A DNA stretch of 64,000 bases from PALSA-1316 sp964499365 (GTDB taxonomy: Bacteria; Nitrospirota; Thermodesulfovibrionia; Thermodesulfovibrionales; UBA6898), in the NCBI GenBank assembly GCA_964499365.1, contig CAZCKU010000001.1, positions 186,001-250,000 on the forward strand, written 5' to 3'. The position numbers were made by a program, and so were the translations under genes. The notes under the pieces are model-generated. The model ran no database searches and had not been told where the DNA came from. It saw nothing but the letters and a program-made list of their open reading frames with translations. Below are positions 16,074-24,524 of this stretch, one piece after another. Position 1 is the first letter of the stretch. Every line of letters begins with the position of its first letter.

Positions 16074-17924
16074 ATGAAGGAACCAGGAAGTGAAACGCGA
16101 GTGCGTCTGCATGTATGTCTGCTGGCAGTTGTTTCCTTTCTCTGTTTTCTGACGCCCGGGAAGTCCTGCGGCTATGCGTCCTATGATATCGGTTCCCCGA
16201 CGCTGACCGATATCTGGGTGGACCCGGTGAACGGCGATGATGCAAATGACGGCTCAATCCGGACACAGGCAGTACAGACAGTCAGCGAGGCATGGAACAG
16301 AATCCCTCAGGCAGTAACGCTTTCGTCGACCGGCTACCGGATCAGGCTCGTCAGCGGAGACTACCCTGAAGATATGCTGCCCGGGTGGATGGAGTCCCGG
16401 CTCGGCACCTACCAGTACCCGGTAATCCTGGAGGCAGCAGACGGACCTTACACCGCACGTCTCCACGGTTATTTCAATATTTATGATGTGTCATACTTCT
16501 ACCTTGTCGGTATCGATTTCATCACCGACCCGGGGTACGGGGGCGGGGGGAATGTCGTACACGTTGCCTCTTCGAACCACATCCTCATACGGGGCTGCAG
16601 ACTGAATGGTTTTGACGGTCTCGACCGTCAGCCTCAGGAATCCCTGAAGCTCAATCAGGTCCAGTATGCCTATGTCGAAGACTCGGATATTCAGGGGGCC
16701 TTCTGGTTCCCGCTGGATTTTGTGGGGGTGCAGTATGGTCATATCATAAACAGTACTATCCATAACTCGGGCGATGACTGCGTTGTCCTGAAGGGCGGGA
16801 CCGCGTATCTGACGATAGAAGGCAACGAGGTATTCGACTGCGGCGTCGTCGGGCTGGGGGCGGGGCAGGGCACCGGCTTCGAGTTTATGGTTTCTCCCTG
16901 GCTGCATTACGAGGCCTATGACCTGAAGTTCATAAACAATGTCGTGCATGATGTCCAGAACGCGGGGATTGCTGTTCGGGGCGGGTATAACGTACTCTTC
17001 GCCTATAACACCCTCTACCGGATCGGCATCGGAGGTGCCGGGTCCGGCATGCTGCTGATCGGTCATGGCGCCAGAAGCTGTGATGGCGATGCGACCGCCT
17101 GTCAGTCCCGCAATGCAGCAGGCGGCTGGGGGCCCGCGAATCCGGGCGATGGCGGAGAGTGGATACCGAACAGGGATCTCTATATCTATAACAATATCTT
17201 TTACAATCCGGCCGGAGTCCAGACCTTATACAGCCACTTTGATATCTTTGGTCCTGCTGAACCGCCGGCCGCCACCAATATCCCTTCACCCTCTGCCACG
17301 GACACGAATCTCCGGATACGAGGCAATATTATCTGGAACGGCCCGGCTGAATTTCCCCTGGGTATAGAGGACCCGTCGCAGGGGTGCCAGTCCTCGAACC
17401 CATCCTGTAATGCAGCCCAACTGCAGGCAGATAACAGCATCAATGTTTTTGAGCCACTTATGATTGCTCCGTCGGGCAGTGATTTCCATCTCCTCAGAAA
17501 CAGCAACATCCTTGGCAGCATGGCGTACAGTATTCCTTCGTTTCCCGGAGACGACAGGCCGCAGAGCCCTCTTGCCCCGCAGGGGGATCTGGTCAATACC
17601 GTGGTAGTTGACCGCGACCGGTACACGAGGGATTCAATGCATCCTGCCGGAGCCTATGCCCTCTGCCATTCCACGCCGGTAAGGATACAGGGTGCCCCCT
17701 ATGAAACGATACAGGGTGCATATGATCTGCTTGATGACGGGGGCACTGTGGAGATGATCGCAGAGGGTTTTTCTGAGACTCTTCTGTTAGACCGGGACAT
17801 CACGGCTGTCCTGGCTGGGGGCTATAGCTGCGGTTTTGGCCAGGCCGGCTCCTTCACAACGGTCAAGGGTTCGGTGCTCATCCAGCAGGGACATGTGGCC
17901 ATATCAAGGGTAATCATTCTGTAG
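16074..17924 (+). CDS. Secreted right-handed beta-helix protein
   Basis: A 616-residue protein with a signal peptide. It has a WVDPVNGDDANDGS opening typical of secreted polysaccharide-lyase-like beta-helix proteins. Repeated coil motifs follow (LTIEGNEVFDC, LKFINNVVHD, VLFAYNTLY, LYIYNNIFYN). The last 80 residues form a separate module (Y-ETIQGAYD ... LAGGY ... TTVKGSVLI) shared with the protein encoded at 18854. ATG 16074 is used because GGAGG lies seven bases before it; a GTG at 16071 is the alternative. Function may be glycan binding or cleavage at the cell surface; catalytic residues were not identified. Confidence 0.8.
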   Translation: MKEPGSETRVRLHVCLLAVVSFLCFLTPGKSCGYASYDIGSPTLTDIWVDPVNGDDANDGSIRTQAVQTVSEAWNRIPQAVTLSSTGYRIRLVSGDYPEDMLPGWMESRLGTYQYPVILEAADGPYTARLHGYFNIYDVSYFYLVGIDFITDPGYGGGGNVVHVASSNHILIRGCRLNGFDGLDRQPQESLKLNQVQYAYVEDSDIQGAFWFPLDFVGVQYGHIINSTIHNSGDDCVVLKGGTAYLTIEGNEVFDCGVVGLGAGQGTGFEFMVSPWLHYEAYDLKFINNVVHDVQNAGIAVRGGYNVLFAYNTLYRIGIGGAGSGMLLIGHGARSCDGDATACQSRNAAGGWGPANPGDGGEWIPNRDLYIYNNIFYNPAGVQTLYSHFDIFGPAEPPAATNIPSPSATDTNLRIRGNIIWNGPAEFPLGIEDPSQGCQSSNPSCNAAQLQADNSINVFEPLMIAPSGSDFHLLRNSNILGSMAYSIPSFPGDDRPQSPLAPQGDLVNTVVVDRDRYTRDSMHPAGAYALCHSTPVRIQGAPYETIQGAYDLLDDGGTVEMIAEGFSETLLLDRDITAVLAGGYSCGFGQAGSFTTVKGSVLIQQGHVAISRVIIL

Positions 17925-17947
17925 AAGGTATTAATTCAGGAAAGCTT

Positions 17948-17978
17948 GTCATCCCGCGGCTTGACTGGGGGATCCAGG
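17948..17978. repeat. Single arm of GTCAT-ATCCAGG palindromic repeat
   Basis: GTCATCCCG...GGATCCAGG just downstream of the beta-helix gene. It matches one arm of the complete element at 61408-61486 and the arm at 3435-3463. Confidence 0.5.
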
Positions 17979-18017
17979 CCATCGCCGGACACGTGCAGCG
18001 CGCCGGCGGATTGAGAT

Positions 18018-18842
18018 CTATCCCGATATCCGGTAGCTGTCGTCGATCGCTGCTGTTCCGAAGTTCTGCCGGTAGAGGTTTTTCAGAAACCGTGGAAAGT
18101 CGATGCCCCATTCCCGCTGCAGCCTCTTTGCCTCAGGACGGTATAGTGCGACGTCGCGAAACAGTTCAGGGTTCTCGAACCCGAGGACAATGGCATTGTC
18201 GTGCACTTCTCCCAGGAGCAGCTTCAGGGCATGACCGTCGAACGCCGCCCGGATTGTCTCGAGCATGAGAGGGAAATTGTCCTGGAGCCGGTTCCAGAGG
18301 TTCATGGCGAATACCCCATCCGGCTTCAACCGGCCCCGGCAGGCCGACAGAAACTCGCTTCCGGTCAGGACAGAGGCAGGGCCTCCTTCATCAAAGGCGT
18401 CGATCAGGATCAGGTCATAGCGCCGGTCAGTCTCGGCCGGACGGTGCAGAAAGTCCTGGCCGGTCGCATGCAAGATCCTGAGCTGTTTATGTTCTTCCGG
18501 CAGCAAGAAGTATTCCCGCGCCAGGCTGATCACCTCTTCGCTTATCTCAACGACATCGAGGGCGGAGTCCGGGCAGGCCTGCAGCAGAAAATGGACGAGC
18601 GAGCCTCCACCCAGGCCGATCAGAAGGATCGACCCGGGCCGGGGCCTGAAGATCAGCGCTGTCATCATGGCCCTGCTGTACTCCGTCAGCAGCACGTGGG
18701 GCTGATCGAGATTCAGGCAGCTCTGCATCACCCCGTCGCCGAAATAAAGACTGCGTATCCCGTTGTGGTCGGCGATAGAGATCTCGCCGAACTGATCCCG
18801 GAGACGACAGATTATGTTTCCCTGAATGGTTATCTCATCCAT
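18018..18842 (-). CDS. Spermidine synthase-like methyltransferase-fold protein
   Basis: A 274-residue protein of the polyamine biosynthesis (PABS) fold. It has the motif I region ILLIGLGGGSLVHFL, an acidic residue after strand 2 (VVEIS), and YDLILIDAFD, where spermidine synthases carry the catalytic Asp. The N-terminal SLYFGDGVMQS matches the family's strand pair. Putrescine-binding residues cannot be confirmed by eye. Many such stand-alone homologues are of unproven substrate. It lies between two convergent genes for secreted proteins, 11 bases after the gene at 18854, so it is probably co-transcribed with it. Confidence 0.8.
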   Translation of the reverse strand: MDEITIQGNIICRLRDQFGEISIADHNGIRSLYFGDGVMQSCLNLDQPHVLLTEYSRAMMTALIFRPRPGSILLIGLGGGSLVHFLLQACPDSALDVVEISEEVISLAREYFLLPEEHKQLRILHATGQDFLHRPAETDRRYDLILIDAFDEGGPASVLTGSEFLSACRGRLKPDGVFAMNLWNRLQDNFPLMLETIRAAFDGHALKLLLGEVHDNAIVLGFENPELFRDVALYRPEAKRLQREWGIDFPRFLKNLYRQNFGTAAIDDSYRISG

Positions 18843-18853
18843 TGGAGCCGGGG

Positions 18854-21355
18854 TTACCGTATCGTGATATTCTCGGTCGTGACCGCCGCGCCGCTGATGG
18901 TCAGCAGGGGGGATATGATTGTGTGGCGGCCTGCATTTGAGAGGAAGCCCGGATTGAATCCACCCTTCAGGAGAACCGGATTCGACTGGCTGCAGAGCAG
19001 CCCGCCGGCGAAGGTCATTTCCTTTGCCTCCAGGACATCGTCGGCAGAGGGTGCATCAGTAAATGCCTCCTGCAGGCTGTTGTAGTGTTCCACCGGGACA
19101 TCGCCTGTCTTTCTTCTTACCGGAATATCGGGCGATTCATAGGCGCCGATATCAACAGCAGCCTCGAGCAGTCTTGCGGCGCCCACGATGTCAGAGACCT
19201 GCAAGGACGGGGCGCTGTTGCTTCCGGCATCGATAGCAGGAGAGGCGGGAGCAAGGTGATAATCAGCAGGTCCGGCAAAAAGCGGATCCTCGCTGATGTT
19301 GTTTCCCTGGGCGGTAAACAGGGACATGACCCCGAGCCCGGCGTCCCCGATATCGTTATTGAAGGCATGAACAGGCCCCGAAGAGAAACTGTTGACGACA
19401 ATATCCCTCATGTTCCAGGCGCTGTTGCCAAAGAGGATGTTGTTGTAGACATATGCCCCTGTCGCTGCTCCGCCCAGTTCAATATAGAGACCTCCGGCGG
19501 TTCCATTCAGCGTCTCGTCAACGACATTCCCCGTAACGGTATTGTTGATGATGTCGACCCGTCCTGCAGTCGACCTGATCAGTCCTCCCCCGGCATAGGT
19601 GACCGCACGATTGCCGGTGATCAGGTTGTTCGCCAGCAGAATGTTTCCCTTGTGCGCGTTGACGGATAATCCTCCTGCCGAGAACCCGGACGACGGGTTG
19701 AGCGTGTTGTTCGATATGACCGTGTTCCTGATGGTTATGCCGGCCAGGCCCTCAACGAAAGGCCCATCGGCATGAACAGACAGACCTGCTGCACTATCCG
19801 CTGCGCCATTCTCGATTGTCAGCCCATCCAGCACGAAATCGACATAGGGCAGCGGGCTGTCGAGGGTCACCGAAAGAACGCCCCCTGCACCTGATGCAGA
19901 CTGGTCCAGATGTTCTCCGTCGAGTATCGTACTGAAGGGGTCCGCGACCCATGAGCTGCAGCCTGGTGTGTAACCTCCCAGCAGCCTCAGAGACTGTGGC
20001 TTGCGGATAGCAGTATACGCAAATTTCTGGCCGCCGTTGTCAGAGAGAAGGTAGGTCCCCTGCACCAGCCTGATGATATTGTCTTTGCCGTTTCCCGCTG
20101 CGGTGTCCAGCGCGGCCTGCAGTCCGGCGGAGGTGGAAACGCAATGCACCGTTGTACAGGCGTCACCGGACCCGTCGCTGTCCGAGTCTGCCTGGCCCGG
20201 ATTGGCTACAAGCGGGCAGTTGTCCTGTTCGTTCGTCAGCCCATCGCCGTCGATGTCAGCGTCGCAGAGATCTCCGATGTCATTGCCATCCATATCCGTC
20301 TGGTCACCGTTGAATACAAGGGGGCAGTTGTCAACTGCATTGAGAATGGTGTCGCCATCAATGTCGTCGTCGCAGGCATCCCCCATGCCGTCGCTGTCGG
20401 TGTCTTTTTGATCAGGGTTTGCCATGAGGGGGCAGTTGTCAGCCGCATTAAGTATGGTGTCACCGTCGATGTCAGGGTCGCAGGCATCTCCTATGCCATC
20501 GCTGTCGGTATCCTGCTGGTCAGAGTTCGGAACCAAAGAACAGTTGTCCGTGTTGTTCAGGATACCATCACCGTCATAATCACCGGTCGGATCACAGACG
20601 ATATTTGACTGATCGCTGTTGGGCATATCCGCACAGGTGTCCGAGACATCCGGGAAACCGTCTCCGTCAGCATCGATATAAAAGAACCGGATCGCGAGGC
20701 CTGCGGCAAGAGACGGCGTATTATACGAATACTGAAGAGCGGTCGTTGAATCCGCCCTGTCGATGCCGACCGTTCCCGCTGCCCCCATATCATAAGCCGG
20801 ATCACCGAAGCTGACATCGGCATACTGGAAGTCTATCTGTCCGGTGCCTTCATGGAGGATCGCCTGAAAGGTTGCCCTGTCAGCGGTGATGGAGCCGGAA
20901 TAGTCAGAATCCTGCCATTGCACGATGAAGGTCCGGTTCGGGGCGCTGCCTTTTGTTTCATAATATATGCCGCCTCCTGCGGAGGTGGCAAGATCGAGGA
21001 ACAGAGGCGCAATCATGGGCGTGGTAAGCCCCGGATACGGGAAGGAGTATGCAAGATACTCTGTGCTGCCGCTTCCAAATGTAAGGTAGCCGTTCGAGCC
21101 GAGCCACAGGTCAGTATAGGTAATGCCGTAGAATGAGAAGCCAAAACCGATCTGAACATTCAGCGTTTCATCATCACCACTGTTCCAGCGGGTACCGCTG
21201 GAGCTGATGTCGTCAAAAGAGTATGCAGGGCCACCCCCCTCGCTGCTGTCGGTGAACTGATAGCCGAACGCCGACTCGCTTCCGGTGAGGGCAGACGCTG
21301 CCACCGGAGTTGAGACGACGAGGAGGAGAGTCATGAAGGCTGCAACGATGTTCAT
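18854..21355 (-). CDS. Secreted protein with TSP3 repeats and beta-helix
   Basis: An 833-residue protein with a signal peptide (about residues 1-22). The N-terminal beta-sandwich (about 25-230; FSFYGITYTDLWLGSNGYL) is nidogen/NHL-associated in appearance. About five thrombospondin type 3 repeats follow (about 230-405; D-x-D-G-D-x-I-x-N-x-x-D-N-C-P), which bind Ca2+. Next is a beta-helix (about 410-740) ending in DPLFAGPADYHLAPASPAIDAGS, as in choice-of-anchor Q proteins. A C-terminal module is shared with the protein at 16074. A strong ribosome binding site AGGAGGT precedes the ATG. Likely a surface or matrix protein; no C-terminal anchor was seen. Confidence 0.85.
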   Translation of the reverse strand: MNIVAAFMTLLLVVSTPVAASALTGSESAFGYQFTDSSEGGGPAYSFDDISSSGTRWNSGDDETLNVQIGFGFSFYGITYTDLWLGSNGYLTFGSGSTEYLAYSFPYPGLTTPMIAPLFLDLATSAGGGIYYETKGSAPNRTFIVQWQDSDYSGSITADRATFQAILHEGTGQIDFQYADVSFGDPAYDMGAAGTVGIDRADSTTALQYSYNTPSLAAGLAIRFFYIDADGDGFPDVSDTCADMPNSDQSNIVCDPTGDYDGDGILNNTDNCSLVPNSDQQDTDSDGIGDACDPDIDGDTILNAADNCPLMANPDQKDTDSDGMGDACDDDIDGDTILNAVDNCPLVFNGDQTDMDGNDIGDLCDADIDGDGLTNEQDNCPLVANPGQADSDSDGSGDACTTVHCVSTSAGLQAALDTAAGNGKDNIIRLVQGTYLLSDNGGQKFAYTAIRKPQSLRLLGGYTPGCSSWVADPFSTILDGEHLDQSASGAGGVLSVTLDSPLPYVDFVLDGLTIENGAADSAAGLSVHADGPFVEGLAGITIRNTVISNNTLNPSSGFSAGGLSVNAHKGNILLANNLITGNRAVTYAGGGLIRSTAGRVDIINNTVTGNVVDETLNGTAGGLYIELGGAATGAYVYNNILFGNSAWNMRDIVVNSFSSGPVHAFNNDIGDAGLGVMSLFTAQGNNISEDPLFAGPADYHLAPASPAIDAGSNSAPSLQVSDIVGAARLLEAAVDIGAYESPDIPVRRKTGDVPVEHYNSLQEAFTDAPSADDVLEAKEMTFAGGLLCSQSNPVLLKGGFNPGFLSNAGRHTIISPLLTISGAAVTTENITIR

Positions 21356-21584
21356 CCCGGGACCTCCTGAGAGGAATCCTCATTGTCTGCTTCCGCCAGA
21401 CGACAAAAGAAACCGTCCTGTCGAACAGCCGGAGTCATCAGAATCCTCATAGTATCTTTTATGTATACGTTCTTTATCGGCTTTCCCCCGGGAAACTTTA
21501 GCAGAATGATCTGTGTGCCGGGATAGGGAACAGGCAGACTTTTCTGCTGTGCCAGACGTTCCGGACCAGGAATATTGCTGCCGT

Positions 21585-21592
21585 GATATAAT
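21585..21592 (+). promoter_or_regulatory. Extended -10 promoter upstream of the DegT gene
   Basis: TGA plus TATAAT (21587-21592) lies about 48 bases before the start codon in a 284-base divergent gap. No good -35 is present at 17 bases. The rest of the gap holds small hairpins but no gene. Confidence 0.4.
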
Positions 21593-21639
21593 ACGCGCAA
21601 TGTATGATACATGCCGCAGCATGATGCCGGTGCAGTAAG

Positions 21640-22854
21640 ATGACGACCCCTTTTGAGCAGTATGATGCCTGGAGGCAGATTGGAGAAGAAGAGGCGCAGG
21701 TCGCCTATGATCTGACTCTCCGTAATGAACTTTCCGGTGCCACCCCCGCAGTGCGGGACTTTGAACGCAGATGGCGGTCCTGGGTCGGGAGCAGATATGC
21801 GATGACAACCATGAACGGGTCATCGGCATTATACAGTGCCTTTTTTGGTGTCGGCATCGGGCCCGGCGACGAGGTGATCTGTCCGACCTATACATGGATA
21901 AACTCGATCGGACCGGCGCTCCTGCTCGGTGCACGTCCTGTATTCTGTGAATCTGACCCTGAAACCCTTACCCTGGATCCTGAAGATGTCAGGAGGCGGA
22001 TCACCCCGAATACCAGGGCGATCGTTGCAGTGCATCTCTGGGGAAATGTCTGCAATATGGATGCATTGATGTCCCTGTCTGCCGAATTCGGGATCCCTGT
22101 CATCGAAGACTGCTCTCATGCCCACGGCGCAACCTATAATGGCAGGATGGTCGGCTCGATCGGGAGCGCGGGCTGCTGGAGCCTGCAGTCAGCCAAGCCG
22201 ACCAGCGCAGGCGAGGGCGGTGTTCTGGCGACGAGCGGAGCGGAGATATTTGACCGGGCCTGCCTGGTCAGCCAGTGCTGCCGCATGGGTGCGCTTACGA
22301 CAAAGCCGAATGCCGTCCTTCAGCCATGGGGGCTCGGAATGAAACTGCGGGCCCATCCCCTCGGGATCGGCATAGCAGCGGTCCAGTTGAAGCGGCTCGC
22401 TGAACTGAACCGGCGGCGCAGGGCCTATGTAGAGGCGGTCGAGGCAGGTCTCAAAGATATTCCCTGCCTGCAGCCGGTCAGGGTTTACCCCGGGGCCGTA
22501 CGGGCCGGGTTCTACCGGTTTCCGGTCCTGTACGATGCCGGACAGAACTCCTCCGCAACGGCAGAGGAATTCATTGCAGCCCTGACCGCGGCAGGTATTC
22601 CTGCAACAGGGTGCGGGTACCCACTTCTTCACCTGCTGCCGCTCTTCGCCGGGGGGTTCGACCTCTTTACCCGAAACAGGGGCCCTCTCTCCGGAGATTA
22701 CGCCGGTTACCGGGAGGGAGATCTTCCGAAGACTGAAGCGGCCCATCGCAATCTCATCTTTCTGCCGGTACTGAGCGATCCGGCTGACGGCGCAGCTGCT
22801 GAGCTGATCTGCAGGATCCGACAGGCAGCTGAGGCTGTTGCCGGGCACGTATGA
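21640..22854 (+). CDS. DegT/DnrJ/EryC1-family PLP aminotransferase
   Basis: A 404-residue aminotransferase of the sugar-nucleotide type. Visible blocks are NGSSALYSAFFGVGIGPGDEVI, the cofactor-binding EDCSHAHGA, and the probable PLP lysine Lys186 in SLQSAKPTSAGEGG. The family transaminates keto-sugars for lipopolysaccharide, capsule or antibiotic sugars. No cognate keto-sugar enzyme is adjacent. The next gene (DUF362) follows by 36 bases and may be in the same operon. The ribosome binding site is weak. Confidence 0.88.
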   Translation: MTTPFEQYDAWRQIGEEEAQVAYDLTLRNELSGATPAVRDFERRWRSWVGSRYAMTTMNGSSALYSAFFGVGIGPGDEVICPTYTWINSIGPALLLGARPVFCESDPETLTLDPEDVRRRITPNTRAIVAVHLWGNVCNMDALMSLSAEFGIPVIEDCSHAHGATYNGRMVGSIGSAGCWSLQSAKPTSAGEGGVLATSGAEIFDRACLVSQCCRMGALTTKPNAVLQPWGLGMKLRAHPLGIGIAAVQLKRLAELNRRRRAYVEAVEAGLKDIPCLQPVRVYPGAVRAGFYRFPVLYDAGQNSSATAEEFIAALTAAGIPATGCGYPLLHLLPLFAGGFDLFTRNRGPLSGDYAGYREGDLPKTEAAHRNLIFLPVLSDPADGAAAELICRIRQAAEAVAGHV

Positions 22855-22890
22855 CTTTTCAGGATATTGATCTTTCGGGAATTCTCGGCC

Positions 22891-23778
22891 ATGAAGAGTG
22901 AGATTTCACTGGTAAGGACCTCTGACCGCCGTGCAGGCATCAGGGAGGCGGTCAGCCTGCTGAAGGTCAACCCTGTCAGGGGAAAAGACGTTCTGATCAA
23001 GCCCAATTTCAACAGTGCAGACCCCTTTCCTGCCTCAACACATAACGACACGCTCGAAGCTCTGGTCTGCTGTCTTCAGGAGATGGGGGCAAAAAGCCTG
23101 GCGCTGGGTGAGAGGAGCGGGCCTGTCAAGACCTCCCGGGTCATGAAACAGAAGGGGGTCCCGGAACTTTGCGAACGGCTCGGGGTAAGGCTGATTGATT
23201 TTGAACTGCTTCCCCCTGAGGCGTGGGTGAGGATTCGACCGCCGGGGAGTTTCTGGAGAGACGGTTTTGATATAGCGCAGCCTGTCCTCGACGCTGGGGC
23301 CGTCGTCTCGACCTGTTGTCTGAAGACTCACGGCTACGGAGGCGTTTTTACCATGTCTCTCAAGCTCGCTGTCGGCATGGTCGGGAGAGGGGATATGCTT
23401 GAGCTTCATACGTCGCCCGAGGAAATAAGAAAGATGATAGCCGACATTAATCTGGCCTACAGTCCGGCCCTGATCCTCCTGGACGGTATCGAGGCCTTTG
23501 TTGATGGAGGACCGATGGAGGGATTGAAGAAGCGGGCGGATGTCATACTCGCCGGGACTGACCGGGTCGCCATCGATGCGGTGGGGCTTGCGATCCTGAA
23601 GGACCTGGGCAGCAACCGTGCGGTTATGGACCAAAAAATATTCGGGCAGGAGCAGATCGCCCGGGCGGTCGAACTCGGCATTGGTATTGCCGGCCCGGAA
23701 GAGATTGAGATTGTTTCGGCCGACGGGGAAAGCAGGGAGTATGCCGCGAAACTGGTGCGGATACTTGCAGGGGGATAA
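22891..23778 (+). CDS. DUF362-domain protein
   Basis: A 295-residue protein with the DUF362 pattern: LIKPNFN near the start, STCCLKTHGYGGVFTMSLKLAVG in the middle, and a C-terminal LAGTDRVAIDAVGLAIL block. Some family members carry a ferredoxin-like domain; this one does not. Function is not established for this subgroup. An upstream in-frame TTG (22867) would add eight residues; I favour ATG 22891. It lies in line with the DegT aminotransferase gene. Confidence 0.8.
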   Translation: MKSEISLVRTSDRRAGIREAVSLLKVNPVRGKDVLIKPNFNSADPFPASTHNDTLEALVCCLQEMGAKSLALGERSGPVKTSRVMKQKGVPELCERLGVRLIDFELLPPEAWVRIRPPGSFWRDGFDIAQPVLDAGAVVSTCCLKTHGYGGVFTMSLKLAVGMVGRGDMLELHTSPEEIRKMIADINLAYSPALILLDGIEAFVDGGPMEGLKKRADVILAGTDRVAIDAVGLAILKDLGSNRAVMDQKIFGQEQIARAVELGIGIAGPEEIEIVSADGESREYAAKLVRILAGG

Positions 23779-23810
23779 CAGACGGGTGCCTGCTGCTTCT
23801 TTCCCTGCTG

Positions 23811-24320
23811 TTAACCCCTTTTCTTCAGCATTGTCATGATCTCCCGCATGAAGGCAGGGAGGTCGGAGGGCTGGCGTGAGGTGACCAGGTTGCCGTCCAC
23901 GACGACCTCCGAGTCCTCGTAGAAGGCGCCTGCCCCCTTCATTTCCGGGGCGACGGATTTGTAACAGGTCAGATGACGGTCCTTTACCAGGCCTGCGCTG
24001 ATCAGTGTCTGGCCGCCGTGGCAAATCGCAGCAACGGGCCTGTTTGTCTCGAAGAAGTACCGCGCAATATCGAGTGCGACCTTTTCCTTCCTCACCGCCT
24101 CCGGGGCCCTGCCTCCGGGGAGAATCAGGATCTCGTAGTCTTCGCGCCTCAGATCCTTCAGCGCCCTGGTGACCGCGACCTCATACCCGTGTTTGCCCCT
24201 TATGCTGCCCGTCTGCATCGAGGCGACCTCGACGTCGACGCCCTCTTCCCGGAGCCGGTAGTAGGGGACGAGGAGTTCAGTGTCCTCAAAATTGTCCGCG
24301 CTGATAATCAATGCCTTCAT
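23811..24320 (-). CDS. PfpI/DJ-1 family protein (deglycase/protease-like)
   Basis: A 169-residue class I glutamine-amidotransferase-like protein. The nucleophile elbow is AICHGGQ, with Cys100 followed by His101. An early Glu (FEDTE, Glu12) is the third catalytic residue of PfpI/YhbO proteins, and ILILPGGRAPE matches the family. Homologues have been described as intracellular peptidases or glyoxal/Maillard deglycases. Full length for the family. It converges with the DUF362 gene and is divergent from the hybrid kinase gene. Confidence 0.92.
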   Translation of the reverse strand: MKALIISADNFEDTELLVPYYRLREEGVDVEVASMQTGSIRGKHGYEVAVTRALKDLRREDYEILILPGGRAPEAVRKEKVALDIARYFFETNRPVAAICHGGQTLISAGLVKDRHLTCYKSVAPEMKGAGAFYEDSEVVVDGNLVTSRQPSDLPAFMREIMTMLKKRG

Positions 24321-24524
24321 GTCATTCTCCTTCAGGTCTTTCAGGTCATGCCTGCGTTTCGGTGTCCGGGTCTAGTATAACAGTCATTCCGGTCATTCGA
24401 CCATGCGACGGAGAATCCCTGCCCGTCAGTTATTTCTTCCACGGACTCTTCTCTGTTTCCCGTGCCTGATAATATCTTCCTGCTATTCTTGGGAATGTCC
24501 TGTTGTGAACTGGTAAAATACAGC

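Noticed and set aside
20200..20680. Apparent DNA tandem repeats
   Set aside because: They encode thrombospondin type 3 calcium-binding repeats and are explained by the protein; there are no spacers as in a CRISPR array.
21356..21480. Possible riboswitch in the leader of the TSP3 protein gene
   Set aside because: Only short, isolated hairpins are present and no known aptamer core was recognised.
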